Made by a program: the position numbers and the translations under genes
Assembly: GCF_018863395.1 (NCBI RefSeq)
Contig: NZ_JAHKRR010000003.1
Location: 589,113 to 653,112, forward strand
Length of the DNA: 64,000 nt
From: Sinomicrobium weinanense
GTDB taxonomy: Bacteria > Bacteroidota > Bacteroidia > Flavobacteriales > Flavobacteriaceae
Direction of reading: 5' to 3'
The notes under the pieces: model-generated
Seen by the model: the letters and a program-made list of their open reading frames with translations, nothing else
Database searches by the model: none
Told to the model about the DNA's origin: nothing
Shown: piece after piece, positions 1 to 9,859 of the stretch
Layout of the letters: each line of letters begins with the position of its first letter
Numbering within the stretch: position 1 is the stretch's first letter

Positions 1-480
1 CGTTATCTCTTCGGTATCAACGCTAACGCCCAATGGAAAGGTATTGACTTCAGCATGTTCTGGCAAGGTGTCGGCAAGAGGAATATAATACCTTCCACCT
101 ATGTATCCCAGGCTCTTGTTTATACCTGGATACAGCCCAGGGCCTATCATTCGGATTACTGGACCCCCGACAATCCTGATGCCGCCTTTCCAAGGCCGTA
201 TCTGGGAGGTAATCATAATTTCGTGAATTCTGACCGGTGGACACTCAATGCCGCTTACATCCGTTTGAAGAACGTACAACTCGGATATTCCATTCCCCAG
301 GAACATCTGGACAAAATCGGCCTGACCAGGGCGAGGTTTTTCTTCTCCGGAGAGAACCTTTTAACCATGTCCAAACTGGGAGTGTTCAAAGGAACTCTCG
401 ATCCAGAGCAGAAAAACGACGTGAATTCCGATTATCCGTTTTTCGGCACTGTTTCCTTTGGAGTTAACCTTTCGTTCTAA
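1..480 (+). CDS. SusC/RagA-type TonB-dependent outer-membrane receptor, C-terminal end (5' truncated by window edge)
   Basis: The reading frame is open from base 1 and ends with TAA at 478-480, so about 159 C-terminal residues are seen. The text is typical of the last beta-strands of a SusC barrel: a 'W..GVGKRNIIP' segment, the 'WTPDNPDAAFPRP' segment, 'AAYIRLKNVQLGYSIP', 'RFFFSGENLLT' and a terminal aromatic strand ending in 'VNLSF'. SusC proteins import oligosaccharides across the outer membrane with TonB energy. A SusD gene follows 18 bases downstream, which confirms the pair. The plug and N-terminal domains lie outside the window. Confidence 0.95.
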   Translation, partial: RYLFGINANAQWKGIDFSMFWQGVGKRNIIPSTYVSQALVYTWIQPRAYHSDYWTPDNPDAAFPRPYLGGNHNFVNSDRWTLNAAYIRLKNVQLGYSIPQEHLDKIGLTRARFFFSGENLLTMSKLGVFKGTLDPEQKNDVNSDYPFFGTVSFGVNLSF

Positions 481-498
481 TCACAAAAAACTCACACT

Positions 499-2148
499 AT
501 GAAATTAAACAATAAAATAATAAGGATACTATTGCTCGTATCCGTATTAAGCCTTTCCGCCTGTGATGTAGACCGCATGCCGGAAACCCAGCTCAGCGAT
601 GACTCCTTCTGGGCCAGTGAAAATGACCTCAAGGCGGCATCAAACTATTTATACACTTTTCTTCCGAAGCTACCCGTAACCACAGATGTATGGTCTGACG
701 ATGCCATCGGTACAACCCCGAATAATATCAGTGACGGATCCCGGATCACCCCGGCTACATATGAAGACTATCCTATAAATGACTATAACGATTATAATGA
801 TCCGTATAAGTTAATAAGAGCCGCTAACAATATCATAGAAAAGGCTCCGAGAGTCGTGAAAGCAGGTGTGGATCAGCAAATCATTGACTGGTATATTGCC
901 GAGGCCCGGTTTTTCAGGGCATGGGGATATTTTTCCCTGGTACAACGTTTCGGAGGAGTTCCTCTTATCCTGAAAACTCTTGCTGAAGATGCTCCCGAAT
1001 TGCAAGAGGGTAAGGCATCCAGGGAAGAAGTACTAAACGTTATTTACGAAGACCTCGACTTCGCAGCTGAAAACCTGAGAGGTCCCGACGACCTGGAACC
1101 GGACACCGATTACGGCAGGATAACCAATACGGCCGCGCTGGCCTTCAAATCCAGGGTAGCCCTTTTTGAAGGTACCCGCGCCAAATATCACAGTTACGGG
1201 GATCCTGAAAGACACCTGACCCTGGCCAGAGAAGCAGCTAAAGCAGTTATAGAATCAAACAAACACGATCTGTTCGCCTCCTATTTCGACCTATATCAAT
1301 ACGAAAGCGAAGGCAGGCAAAACAAAGAAAATATCCTGGTCAGAAAGTACGGGCAAAGCCTGGGGAACAGCATTGTCTATCACAATGCACAGCGTAACCT
1401 CGAAACCGGGGCGGCCAATCCCACAAAATTCCTGGCAGATTCTTATTTGATGACCGACGGCCTGCCCATAAGCAAATCCCCGATGTACGAAGAGCCCACC
1501 AATACGGAAGAGGTGTTTAAGAACCGTGACCCCCGCATGGATGCCACCTTCTTTAAAAAAGGTGACCCGTATATTCAAACCATCCCGGTTTTCAATGTCC
1601 CTGTCCTTAGTTTTCACAAAACTGGTTATGCCAACAGGCGATACGCTAATATGGAAGACTGGAACAATTCCCGTTCCTATATAGACTATGCCATTATCCG
1701 CTATGCAGAAATCCTTCTAAATTATGCCGAAGCTGTATACGAACTGGACGGGGCTATAAGCGACAGTGATCTGGACATATCCATCAACAGGATAAGATCC
1801 CGTGCCTCCATGCCCGATCTCACCAATACCTTTGTCTCCACCAACGGGCTCGACATGCTTCAGGAAATCCGGCGGGAGAGAAGGGTAGAACTCGCCCTGG
1901 AAGGTTTTCGCTATTGGGACATTATCCGATGGAAAATCGCCGAAGATGTTTTGCCTCAGGACATCCTGGGAAATGTCTTTTTCGATGAATTCGGAACGGA
2001 GGTCATTCCGGAAGTCAATGAAGATAATATCATAGTTGTTCAGAAAAAATCGACCAGAACCTTCGACCCTTCCCGGGATTATTTGTGGCCTTTTCCAACG
2101 GACGAACTGGCTTTAAACCCCAACCTGGAACAAAACCCCGGATGGTAA
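499..2148 (+). CDS. SusD/RagB-family glycan-binding lipoprotein
   Basis: A 549-residue protein, the usual size for SusD. It begins with a signal peptide and a lipobox (LSAC, Cys about residue 22), so it should be lipid-anchored at the cell surface over its SusC partner. The family's helical TPR region is seen in the stretch 'YIAEARFFRAWGYFSLVQRFGGVPL', broken here as 'EARFFRAWGYFSLVQ' near residue 137. The C-terminal SusD signature is present as 'RRERRVELALEGFRYWDIIRW' (core ELALEGFRYWDIIRW) near residues 455-477. It follows the SusC end by 18 bases, so the two are co-transcribed. The substrate is inferred from the lyases downstream: a uronic-acid polymer. Confidence 0.96.
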   Translation: MKLNNKIIRILLLVSVLSLSACDVDRMPETQLSDDSFWASENDLKAASNYLYTFLPKLPVTTDVWSDDAIGTTPNNISDGSRITPATYEDYPINDYNDYNDPYKLIRAANNIIEKAPRVVKAGVDQQIIDWYIAEARFFRAWGYFSLVQRFGGVPLILKTLAEDAPELQEGKASREEVLNVIYEDLDFAAENLRGPDDLEPDTDYGRITNTAALAFKSRVALFEGTRAKYHSYGDPERHLTLAREAAKAVIESNKHDLFASYFDLYQYESEGRQNKENILVRKYGQSLGNSIVYHNAQRNLETGAANPTKFLADSYLMTDGLPISKSPMYEEPTNTEEVFKNRDPRMDATFFKKGDPYIQTIPVFNVPVLSFHKTGYANRRYANMEDWNNSRSYIDYAIIRYAEILLNYAEAVYELDGAISDSDLDISINRIRSRASMPDLTNTFVSTNGLDMLQEIRRERRVELALEGFRYWDIIRWKIAEDVLPQDILGNVFFDEFGTEVIPEVNEDNIIVVQKKSTRTFDPSRDYLWPFPTDELALNPNLEQNPGW

Positions 2149-2156
2149 AAACACCT

Positions 2157-2188
2157 AAACCATGCTGACCGGCCGGTTAGCATGGTTT
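2157..2188 (+). terminator. Strong hairpin after susD (attenuator or partial terminator)
   Basis: Arms of about 14 bases (2157-2170 and 2175-2188) with one G-U pair close on a GGCC loop. The 3' side runs into a T-rich stretch (TTTATTCTTATT). It sits between SusD and the next gene on the same strand, so it may reduce read-through rather than end the operon. It also argues against translation starting at the ATG at 2162, which lies inside the stem. Confidence 0.6.
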
Positions 2189-2221
2189 ATTCTTATTAAT
2201 AACCAACAAAACCCAAAATCA

Positions 2222-3811
2222 ATGAAAATCATGAAAAAAAAGTTCATCATGCTGTCTTTTGTGGCAGCAGCTATTGCAGGCTGTTCCAAAGACCATTTCA
2301 ATGCTGCCGAAGTCGGGCCCGGTGCCGATAACCTTACCGCTAACCAGCCGACATTCAACAACGAGTTCAGTACACAACCCTACAAGCTAAACGTCATTTA
2401 TTTTCTGCCACAGGACGTAGAGCCTTTTGCAGATTTTAAACGCCGTATCAGCACTATACTTTTGCAAACCCAGGGCTTTTTCGCCGAAAACCTGGAAAGG
2501 GAAGGCTTTGGAAGGACTTCCTTCGGCCTGGACCTCCTGGCAGAAAACCTGCTGAACATAGACACCGTGAGGGGAGAATATGCCCAGGATTATTATTCGT
2601 ACTCCGGAGGCGGTTCTAAAATAATCCCCGAAATAGAACAATTCTTTGCCGAAAATAAACACCGTAAAAAAAGTGAACACACCCTTGTCATCGTCCCCTC
2701 GCGTTCCGGCGACCCTTTAAATCCCGGCGGAGTTCCGTTCTACGGGCTCGGCAAATATTGCTTTGCCCTGGATTATCCGTATATGGATGTCCAGTACCTC
2801 GGGCAGGATGATGTATACGGAAACCTGGCTACCAAATGGATCGGGGGACTGATACACGAACTCGGCCACGGCCTCAACGCTCCGCATAATAAAGAAAGAA
2901 AAAGTGAGCAACCCACCCTTGGAACAGCATTGATGGGTAGTGGAAACCACACTTATGGCAAAAACCCGACATTTATCACTGCCGCCTCTGCCGCTACCTT
3001 TGCCAATTCCCAGACCTTTAGCAAGGTAGAAAGGACTGATTGGTACGATAAAGTAACCCACAACCTCAGTAAACTAAACGCGAAGTTCGAAAACGGCAGT
3101 ATCATTATCGATGGTCAGTTTAGTAGCGATCACACCGTCACCGATATTAATTTCTATCACGATCCGGCACCATCAGGAGGGAACAAGGACTACGATACAC
3201 CCACCTGGACGGTTAAACCCGACGGGGATACTTTTCATGTCGTATCTCCTCTTTCCGACTTTTATACGCTGGACGGCCTTTACCAGTTAAGGATCCGTTT
3301 TTATCACGAAAACGGAAGCTCGAAGACCTATTCTTTTCAATATGAATTCATAAACGGAATTCCACAACTGGATGACGTTGTTATTAAAGAATTACTAAGC
3401 AGGGACGGCTGGAGCATTCTTGAAGCGGACAGCGAAGAAGATACCGGCGCCGCCGCCAAGATGTTAGACGGCGACCAGGGCTCCGTATGGCATACCGAAT
3501 GGAAACAGACCCTCCCCAATCACCCTCATCATTTTGTGCTGGATATGGGAGCGGAAACCACCGTGGACGGATTTGCCTTTTTAAACCGGTCCAACCTCAA
3601 CGGCGCCATTAAGGATTGCGAAGTGTTTACCAGTAACGACAATATAAACTGGACCAGCCAGGGCACCTACACATTAAAGGAACAAACCAGCTGGCAATAC
3701 ATTAAACTGCCATCAACAGCGTCCGCCAGGTATATGAAACTGGTTACCGCAAATTGTTACGGAGGTTTCAGCTACACCCACCTGGCAGAAATCGGAGCTT
3801 ACTCAGATTAA
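2222..3811 (+). CDS. Secreted metzincin-like zinc peptidase lipoprotein with C-terminal F5/8 type C (discoidin) domain
   Basis: I place the start at the ATG at 2222, not 2162, because a hairpin covers 2157-2188 and the encoded signal peptide with lipobox (IAGC) begins here; a second ATG at 2231 is also possible. The protein is about 529 residues. Residues 212-222 read HELGHGLNAPH, an HExxHxxxxxH zinc site of the metzincin type, followed by 'GTALMGSGNH' as a probable Met-turn. Residues about 390-529 form a discoidin-like carbohydrate-binding module ('AAKMLDGDQGSVWHTEW', 'HHFVLDMGAETTVDGF', 'ARYMKLVTANCYGG'). It lies between SusCD and three lyases, so a role in opening a proteoglycan or other glycoprotein substrate at the cell surface is inferred. 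The exact peptidase family is not certain. Confidence 0.8.
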   Translation: MKIMKKKFIMLSFVAAAIAGCSKDHFNAAEVGPGADNLTANQPTFNNEFSTQPYKLNVIYFLPQDVEPFADFKRRISTILLQTQGFFAENLEREGFGRTSFGLDLLAENLLNIDTVRGEYAQDYYSYSGGGSKIIPEIEQFFAENKHRKKSEHTLVIVPSRSGDPLNPGGVPFYGLGKYCFALDYPYMDVQYLGQDDVYGNLATKWIGGLIHELGHGLNAPHNKERKSEQPTLGTALMGSGNHTYGKNPTFITAASAATFANSQTFSKVERTDWYDKVTHNLSKLNAKFENGSIIIDGQFSSDHTVTDINFYHDPAPSGGNKDYDTPTWTVKPDGDTFHVVSPLSDFYTLDGLYQLRIRFYHENGSSKTYSFQYEFINGIPQLDDVVIKELLSRDGWSILEADSEEDTGAAAKMLDGDQGSVWHTEWKQTLPNHPHHFVLDMGAETTVDGFAFLNRSNLNGAIKDCEVFTSNDNINWTSQGTYTLKEQTSWQYIKLPSTASARYMKLVTANCYGGFSYTHLAEIGAYSD

Positions 3812-3856
3812 TATAAAAAACATGAAAATGTTTTGAGTTAGTTGTTTTTTACCATG

Positions 3857-3892
3857 CAGTAGGTGCTTTATTTTAAAGCGCCTGCTGTTTTT
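3857..3892 (+). terminator. Rho-independent terminator after the SusCD-peptidase unit
   Basis: A 13-bp stem (3857-3869 with 3875-3887, two G-U pairs) is followed by five T residues. It follows the peptidase stop by about 45 bases and precedes the PL8 gene, so the lyase genes probably have their own promoter. Confidence 0.75.
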
Positions 3893-4034
3893 GCATTTCA
3901 ATAATGAACCAAAAAACACACAGAAGAATGATTTCTTTTTAGCTTTATACTTATAAGGACTGATGACAGGTGACGGAAGACCGAAGTAACCATCCGCCAC
4001 CTGCCACCCGTCTTCCAACCCAAAAATACACCAC

Positions 4035-7000
4035 ATGAAAAAAAACTACACTTTTATTATTTTAATCCTGCTCTCCTTCTCATTTATCGCATCTGCCCAA
4101 ACGGACTTCGAGCAGATCATGCAGCAAATACGGGCGGAGAACAGTAAAAAGATCACCGATATTGCCGCCCTGGACAATACCGTTACCGGCCTCCTTTCCG
4201 ACCTTAACGGAGACGGCTCCTGGCCGGACATCGACTACACCTCGACCTCCTTTACCGACTGGAAACCGGTGATACACTTAGACAGGGTTATTCATATGGC
4301 CAATGCATATACCACTTCCGGGAGTAGTTATTATCAGGATGCCAACCTTCATTCATCCATTCAGTCTGCCCTTAGCTTTTGGGACAACAGCGATCCCCAA
4401 AGTGGCAACTGGTGGTACAATCAGATTGCCTGTCCCCAGCGGTTAGGGCTTATGCTCATTGTCCTCAGGAGCGGGGCCATCCCTGTTGACAGTACGCTTG
4501 AAAATAACCTCATCACTCAAATGAACCGTGGCGACCCTGCCAAACAAGCCGGGGCCAACAAGCTCGACATCGCCCTGCACTACATCTACCGGGGCTGCCT
4601 TTCGGCAGACAGCGGGGTGCTTCAGACCGGTATCGACGAATCCTTTTACCCGCTGAGCCTCACCACCGCAGAAGGCGTTCAGCACGATTATTCCTATCAG
4701 CAACACGGACCGCAACTCTACATTGCGGGATACGGGACCGTTTTTGTAAATACCACGGTAAAAGTAGCGACCTATCTTGCGGGCACCTCTTATGCCCTTT
4801 CGGGATCAAAACTGGATATTTTAACAAATTTTATACGCAACACCTATACCCAGGTCATTCGCGGACAGTATATGGATTTCAGCGTCAACGGCAGGTCGAT
4901 CGCCAGGAAAAACAACCTGCTTTCTTCGGGATTTGCCGGTACGCTCACAAAACTCAAGGACATTGACCCGGCACATATTGCGGAATACGACGACATTATC
5001 GCCCGCCTGAACGGCACTCAGGCTGCGGGCTACCAGGTCAATGAATTACAAACACAATACTGGCGGTCCGATTATGCCCTGTATAACAGCCCGGGCTATT
5101 CGTTTTCCGTACGAACGGCCTCTGCCCGGACCTCGAAAACAGAAAACGGTAACGGGGAAAACCTCAAAGGTTATTTCCTCTCCGACGGCGCCACCAATAT
5201 AAGGGTTGACGGCGACGAATACTACAATATTTTCCCCGTATGGGAATGGAATAAGATCCCGGGGGTCACCGCGCCCGAACTGGCATCCATCCCCTTAAGA
5301 AGGCAATGGCAGGTACCGGGAACTTCAGGCTTTACCGGCGGGGTTTCCGATAGCATCCACGGCATCAAGGTATTTGCCCTCGACGAATACGGATTACAGG
5401 CCAAAAAGGGCTGGTTCTTTTTCGGGGAAGAAGTGGTCTGTCTCGGTGCCGGTATCCATGCCACGGCCGCAGAACCTATACTCACAACTGTCAACCAGGC
5501 ACTGCTCGACGGAAACATCACCATCGGCCAAAACGGAAGCGCAACTCAGCCCGGTCCGGGAACACATACCTACGACAACACAGCAGACTGGGTGCTTCAC
5601 GACAAGGTGGCCTATTTTTTCCCCGAAAAAGGAAAACTGACCGTCAGGAACCAAACACAGACCGGAAGCTGGGGCAGTATCAGTAATTCCTACACCTCCG
5701 ACCCCGTTTCCGAAGATGTTTTTACCATGTGGATGGACCACGGAACCCAGCCTTCCGGTGCCTCCTATGCTTATATTGTTGTACCGGACAAAGAAACACA
5801 GGCCGAAGTCGAAGCCTATGACCCCAGCCAGATCAACATCATCGAGAATAACGAAAATATCCAGGCCGTACGGCACGAAACACTCGGCATACTTCAGATA
5901 GCCTTTTACTCCGCAGGGACTTATGAACGCGACTCCGTAAAAATAACTGTGGACAAACCCTGTACACTGATCGTTAAAGACACGGAATCTCCCGAAGTAA
6001 CAATACATATCGCCGATCCCGGCCAAAGGCAATCCCTTATCAATGTATATACCGATTTCCCTGCGATAGAGAAAACCCGCCACTTAGCATGCGAAATGCC
6101 CACCGGGGAATACGCCGGATCGGGCAAGGCATTCACCGTTAACAGCGAAACTCCCGTATATGTCCCCAAACCGGGTACAGAGGTCGGGATTGCGCCTACG
6201 GACGATGCCTATGTGCGCGACGGCACCTATGCCGATGTCAATTACGGTACAGACAATGTTTTGATCGTAAAAAATGACGGGACCTCGTATGCCCGTGAAA
6301 CATTTTTAAAATTCGACCTGGGACACATCGACGGAAAAATCATTGATGCCACCCTAAAATTGTATATTTCCAGTGCCAATACCAACGTAACATCCACACA
6401 ATGGGAACTGAAATATGTAGGAGATGATACCTGGAACGAAAACAGCATCCTTTGGAACAACAAACCGGCAGCAAGCGAGGTCATAGCCAGTACTCCCGGA
6501 CAATCCTGGGGAACTGCTGAATGGAATGTATCCCAAAAAGTGATCGAAGAATTTGAAAAAGACAGCATTTTATCCCTCCAGGTTTCCTCAACCGTGGCAG
6601 GGCCCACAACAGATGTGGTCTTTTATTCCAAAGAAACTTCTACACCCGACGTCGTCCCTGTCCTGGTACTGACCGTTGACAACAGCACCATCTCCAATGA
6701 AATGGAACCTGTGGACGACACTTATGTGAGAGGCGGTACTTATTCGGGTGAAAACTACGGAGCATCCACCGGTTTGGTCGTAAAAAACGACTCCGAATCT
6801 TACACCAGGGAAACCTACCTGAAATTCGACCTGTCGCAGATCGAAGGCGATATTGTAGATGCCCAACTGTCGATGTCCCTGATCGGGGCCAATACCGATG
6901 TCAACCTCACCTCATGGGACGTCAAGGCTATCGGGGATGACAGCTGGGACGAATCTACCCTGACGTGGAACGGAAAACCGGCCCTCGGAGCACTGCTGAC

Positions 7001-7862
7001 CAGTGAACAGGGGATTTCCGGCGGTACTATGACATGGAATGTAACACAACAGACCATCCAGGAACACCAGGACGACAAAAGCCTGTCGCTTCATCTCAGC
7101 TCTACCTATCCGGGTGCCAAAACCGATGCTACTTTTTATTCCAAAGAAGCATCCGATCCAGGGTTAAGGCCAAAACTTACAATAAGAGTGGACAAGTGCT
7201 CCGTAAACCCTGTAACCGTAACCATCACCGGGGACAATAAAGTATATACCGGCTATAAAGACGCCAATTGTACCACCTTATCCGCAACAGCATCCGGGGG
7301 AACGGAAAACTACACTTACCTGTGGAATACCGGGGAAACCAGCAGCAACATACAACCCTGCCCCGACGAAACCACCACCTACACGGTTACCGTAACCGAC
7401 ACATCGGGCTGCTCGGCAACACAAAACTTTACCGTATACACCGAAAATGTAGCCGAGGAAAGCAGCGAAAAAGGAATGGACAGAATTGTGATTTGCTATA
7501 AAGGGCAAACCATATACGTGGCCCGGAATAAAGCGGATGATATGTTGCGCAAGGGTGCTACATTAGGAAAATGCGACGAAGAAAAAACTTCAAACACCGA
7601 AGCGGTCGTCTCAGCATCCGCATCGCCCAATCCCACAACCGGCCCGGTAGACATCCATATAGAGAATGAAAATAATGATATCGAAACCCAAATACTGGTT
7701 TTCAACAGCAACGGGCAATGCGTTTTAAAAAAGAGTACCCGTTTAAACAAGGGTTTCAATGATTTTTCTATCAATTTAAGCCATAAAAGACCAGGTATTT
7801 ATTTCATTAAGATCCCCGGTGTATATCACGAAAATAATGCTTTGAAAGTTATTAAGCTATAA
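4035..7862 (+). CDS. Polysaccharide lyase family 8 enzyme with two DNRLRE modules, a SprB/PKD-like repeat and a T9SS sorting domain
   Basis: A 1275-residue exported enzyme. After a signal peptide (1-21) the PL8 alpha/alpha-barrel appears: 'NWWYNQIACPQ' near residue 124, the catalytic segment 'QHDYSYQQHGPQLY' at 216-229 with His217 and nearby tyrosines, and 'WEWNKIPGVT' before the beta-sandwich. PL8 enzymes cleave hyaluronan, chondroitin, xanthan or alginate-like chains by beta-elimination. Two DNRLRE-type beta modules follow (about 717-880 and 887-1053; each opens with 'DDxYVRxGTY' and contains 'RETxLKFDL'). A SprB/PKD-like repeat spans about 1055-1140. The last 80 residues, starting 'ASPNPTTGPVDI', are a type A T9SS C-terminal domain ending 'LKVIKL'. 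It is therefore released or anchored through T9SS. Two other lyase genes follow within 11 and 4 bases. Confidence 0.9.
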   Translation: MKKNYTFIILILLSFSFIASAQTDFEQIMQQIRAENSKKITDIAALDNTVTGLLSDLNGDGSWPDIDYTSTSFTDWKPVIHLDRVIHMANAYTTSGSSYYQDANLHSSIQSALSFWDNSDPQSGNWWYNQIACPQRLGLMLIVLRSGAIPVDSTLENNLITQMNRGDPAKQAGANKLDIALHYIYRGCLSADSGVLQTGIDESFYPLSLTTAEGVQHDYSYQQHGPQLYIAGYGTVFVNTTVKVATYLAGTSYALSGSKLDILTNFIRNTYTQVIRGQYMDFSVNGRSIARKNNLLSSGFAGTLTKLKDIDPAHIAEYDDIIARLNGTQAAGYQVNELQTQYWRSDYALYNSPGYSFSVRTASARTSKTENGNGENLKGYFLSDGATNIRVDGDEYYNIFPVWEWNKIPGVTAPELASIPLRRQWQVPGTSGFTGGVSDSIHGIKVFALDEYGLQAKKGWFFFGEEVVCLGAGIHATAAEPILTTVNQALLDGNITIGQNGSATQPGPGTHTYDNTADWVLHDKVAYFFPEKGKLTVRNQTQTGSWGSISNSYTSDPVSEDVFTMWMDHGTQPSGASYAYIVVPDKETQAEVEAYDPSQINIIENNENIQAVRHETLGILQIAFYSAGTYERDSVKITVDKPCTLIVKDTESPEVTIHIADPGQRQSLINVYTDFPAIEKTRHLACEMPTGEYAGSGKAFTVNSETPVYVPKPGTEVGIAPTDDAYVRDGTYADVNYGTDNVLIVKNDGTSYARETFLKFDLGHIDGKIIDATLKLYISSANTNVTSTQWELKYVGDDTWNENSILWNNKPAASEVIASTPGQSWGTAEWNVSQKVIEEFEKDSILSLQVSSTVAGPTTDVVFYSKETSTPDVVPVLVLTVDNSTISNEMEPVDDTYVRGGTYSGENYGASTGLVVKNDSESYTRETYLKFDLSQIEGDIVDAQLSMSLIGANTDVNLTSWDVKAIGDDSWDESTLTWNGKPALGALLTSEQGISGGTMTWNVTQQTIQEHQDDKSLSLHLSSTYPGAKTDATFYSKEASDPGLRPKLTIRVDKCSVNPVTVTITGDNKVYTGYKDANCTTLSATASGGTENYTYLWNTGETSSNIQPCPDETTTYTVTVTDTSGCSATQNFTVYTENVAEESSEKGMDRIVICYKGQTIYVARNKADDMLRKGATLGKCDEEKTSNTEAVVSASASPNPTTGPVDIHIENENNDIETQILVFNSNGQCVLKKSTRLNKGFNDFSINLSHKRPGIYFIKIPGVYHENNALKVIKL

Positions 7863-7872
7863 GAAACAAATC

Positions 7873-9855
7873 ATGAGCAAATTTTTTAATTTCAGAAGTA
7901 TAAAAGATCCAAAGACATTCCTTACTGTCTTTTTCCTGGTCAGTACCCTGTCTTTTCAGGCCCAGGAGAAAAGGGACCTCCTGAGTTCCATGCTGAACGG
8001 AAAGGAGAATCCCGTAGCTGCAACTTCATTTGCTCCTTTCGAAAGAGAAGAAATAAAAACATATCTGGAAAAACTTCCCGAAGAAAGTCAAAAGAAGATC
8101 ATTTCCGATGCAGAGGAAGCTCTAAACTACAACTGGCCTGCTATCCCTGCCACGGCATACCTGGCCTTTAAACGTACGGGGGACAGGGAGGTCATGCAAC
8201 AATACAGCCGTAAAAGGAGCTCTTCCCTGAAAAAACTTGTCCTGGGCGAGCTCCTGGAGCACAAAGGCCGCTTTCTCGATGCCATCGTCAATGGTTCCTG
8301 GGCCATCTGCGAACAGTCTACCTGGGTGCTTTCCGCCCATCTGCCCTCCCAGAAAGGAGGCGCGGGGATCCCCAATATAAAGGAGCCTATCATAGACCTG
8401 GGTGCTGGTGAAATTGCCAACCTGCTGGGATGGACCTATTATTTTTTCAAAGATGAATTTACCGGGATCTCCCCTTTCCTGAAAAAACGGATCCCTGATG
8501 AGATCAAAGATCGCATCATTATCCCCTATCTCGAAAGGGACGATTTCTGGTGGCAGGGATTTAAAAAAGAGAGCTTTGTAAACAACTGGAATCCCTGGTG
8601 CAACTACAATGTTATGGCAAGCGCCCTGCTTCTCGGAAGTTCTCTCGACAATGATACCCGCAACGAAGTTATCGTCAAAAGCATGCGCTCCGTAGATAAG
8701 TTCATCAACTATTACAAGGACGACGGCGCTTGTGAAGAAGGTCCCGCCTACTGGGACCATGCCGGGGGCAAAATGCTCGAATACCTCGAATTGCTGAAAA
8801 ATATTTCAGGCGGAAAAATAACACTTCAGGACCATCCGCTCATTCAAAATATGGGCACTTATATTCTCAATGCCCACATTACAGACGATTACTTCGTGAA
8901 TTTTGCTGATTCCCCCACAAGATTACAGGCCGATCCCGGGATCATCTATCGCTACGGAGAATACATTCAAAACACCCCCATGAAGCAATTCGCTTCCCTG
9001 ATGGCCCGCCAGACCGGTTTTTTCACCAATCCCGCTAACAAAAGCCTGGACAGGACGCTGCACAACCTGTGCAATTATCAAAAGATAAAGGACACTCCGT
9101 CAGATAAAGAAAATACCCTGGCCTTTTGGTTTCCCCAGACAGAAATTGCAGGAGGGAGAACCCACAAAGCCCCCGGAAAAGGTTTTTTCTTTGCCGCCAA
9201 GGGAGGTTATAACGACGAAAGCCACAATCACAACGATGCGGGCAGCTTTATACTCTATCACGAAGGCAAACCACTACTGGTAGACATAGGTGTGGAAACC
9301 TATACCAAAAAGACCTTTAGCTCCGAAAGGTATGAGATCTGGACCATGCAGTCCGGCTATCACAACCTGCCGGAAATAAATGGTGCCTCCCAGGCCTACG
9401 GAAAAAATTTCAAGGCCTCGGAAACCACCTTCCGGAACAGCAATTCCGAACTCCGCTTTGCCCTGGATATCGCTTCGGCCTATCCCGATGAAGCCGCGTG
9501 CAATTCCTGGAAACGGACCTACACCCTGAAACGTTCTTCTTCTCCGGAACTCCTTATACGGGATAAGTTTGAACTGCGTGAATCCCGGAAGGGCAATGTA
9601 CTCCACTTTATCTCCGCCCTGGCCCCAACGGTCGAAAGCGGCGGAAAAATAACACTGAAAGAAACAAAGGATAAAAAAGTTGCACTTTACTTTCCGGAAA
9701 GTATCTTTGAGGCCGCCGTAGAAGAACTGCCTCTCGAAGATCAGAGATTGCTGAAGGCCTGGCAACAGGACAAACTGTACCGCATTGTACTGAAAGCCAA
9801 AACTCAAGAACTGAACAATACCTGGGAATACAAGATCAGGGAAGAAAAACAATAA
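7873..9855 (+). CDS. Heparinase II/III-family polysaccharide lyase
   Basis: A 660-residue protein with an N-terminal signal sequence, an alpha/alpha-toroid and a heparinase II/III C-terminal beta-sandwich. Probable catalytic residues lie in 'NNWNPWCNYN' near residue 237 (Asn), 'EEGPAYWDHAGG' near 288 (Tyr) and 'ESHNHNDAGSFILY' near 450 (His). Enzymes of this fold cleave uronic-acid polysaccharides such as heparan sulfate, chondroitin, hyaluronan, alginate or gellan. The N-terminal half ('NYNWPAIPATAYLAFKRTGD') is unlike PL12. PL33, PL21 or PL37 are candidate families, but I cannot choose between them without a profile search. The start is 11 bases after the PL8 stop, so it is in the same operon and probably acts on PL8 products. 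Confidence 0.85.
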   Translation: MSKFFNFRSIKDPKTFLTVFFLVSTLSFQAQEKRDLLSSMLNGKENPVAATSFAPFEREEIKTYLEKLPEESQKKIISDAEEALNYNWPAIPATAYLAFKRTGDREVMQQYSRKRSSSLKKLVLGELLEHKGRFLDAIVNGSWAICEQSTWVLSAHLPSQKGGAGIPNIKEPIIDLGAGEIANLLGWTYYFFKDEFTGISPFLKKRIPDEIKDRIIIPYLERDDFWWQGFKKESFVNNWNPWCNYNVMASALLLGSSLDNDTRNEVIVKSMRSVDKFINYYKDDGACEEGPAYWDHAGGKMLEYLELLKNISGGKITLQDHPLIQNMGTYILNAHITDDYFVNFADSPTRLQADPGIIYRYGEYIQNTPMKQFASLMARQTGFFTNPANKSLDRTLHNLCNYQKIKDTPSDKENTLAFWFPQTEIAGGRTHKAPGKGFFFAAKGGYNDESHNHNDAGSFILYHEGKPLLVDIGVETYTKKTFSSERYEIWTMQSGYHNLPEINGASQAYGKNFKASETTFRNSNSELRFALDIASAYPDEAACNSWKRTYTLKRSSSPELLIRDKFELRESRKGNVLHFISALAPTVESGGKITLKETKDKKVALYFPESIFEAAVEELPLEDQRLLKAWQQDKLYRIVLKAKTQELNNTWEYKIREEKQ

Positions 9856-9859
9856 TCGT

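Noticed and set aside
2162..2221. N-terminal extension of the metzincin gene from the ATG at 2162
   Set aside because: It lies inside a stable hairpin and would place 20 residues ahead of a clear lipoprotein signal peptide.
5394..6083. 229-codon open frame on the minus strand within PL8
   Set aside because: It is the reverse shadow of a GC-rich coding region; no motif, and the plus-strand gene is continuous and well conserved.
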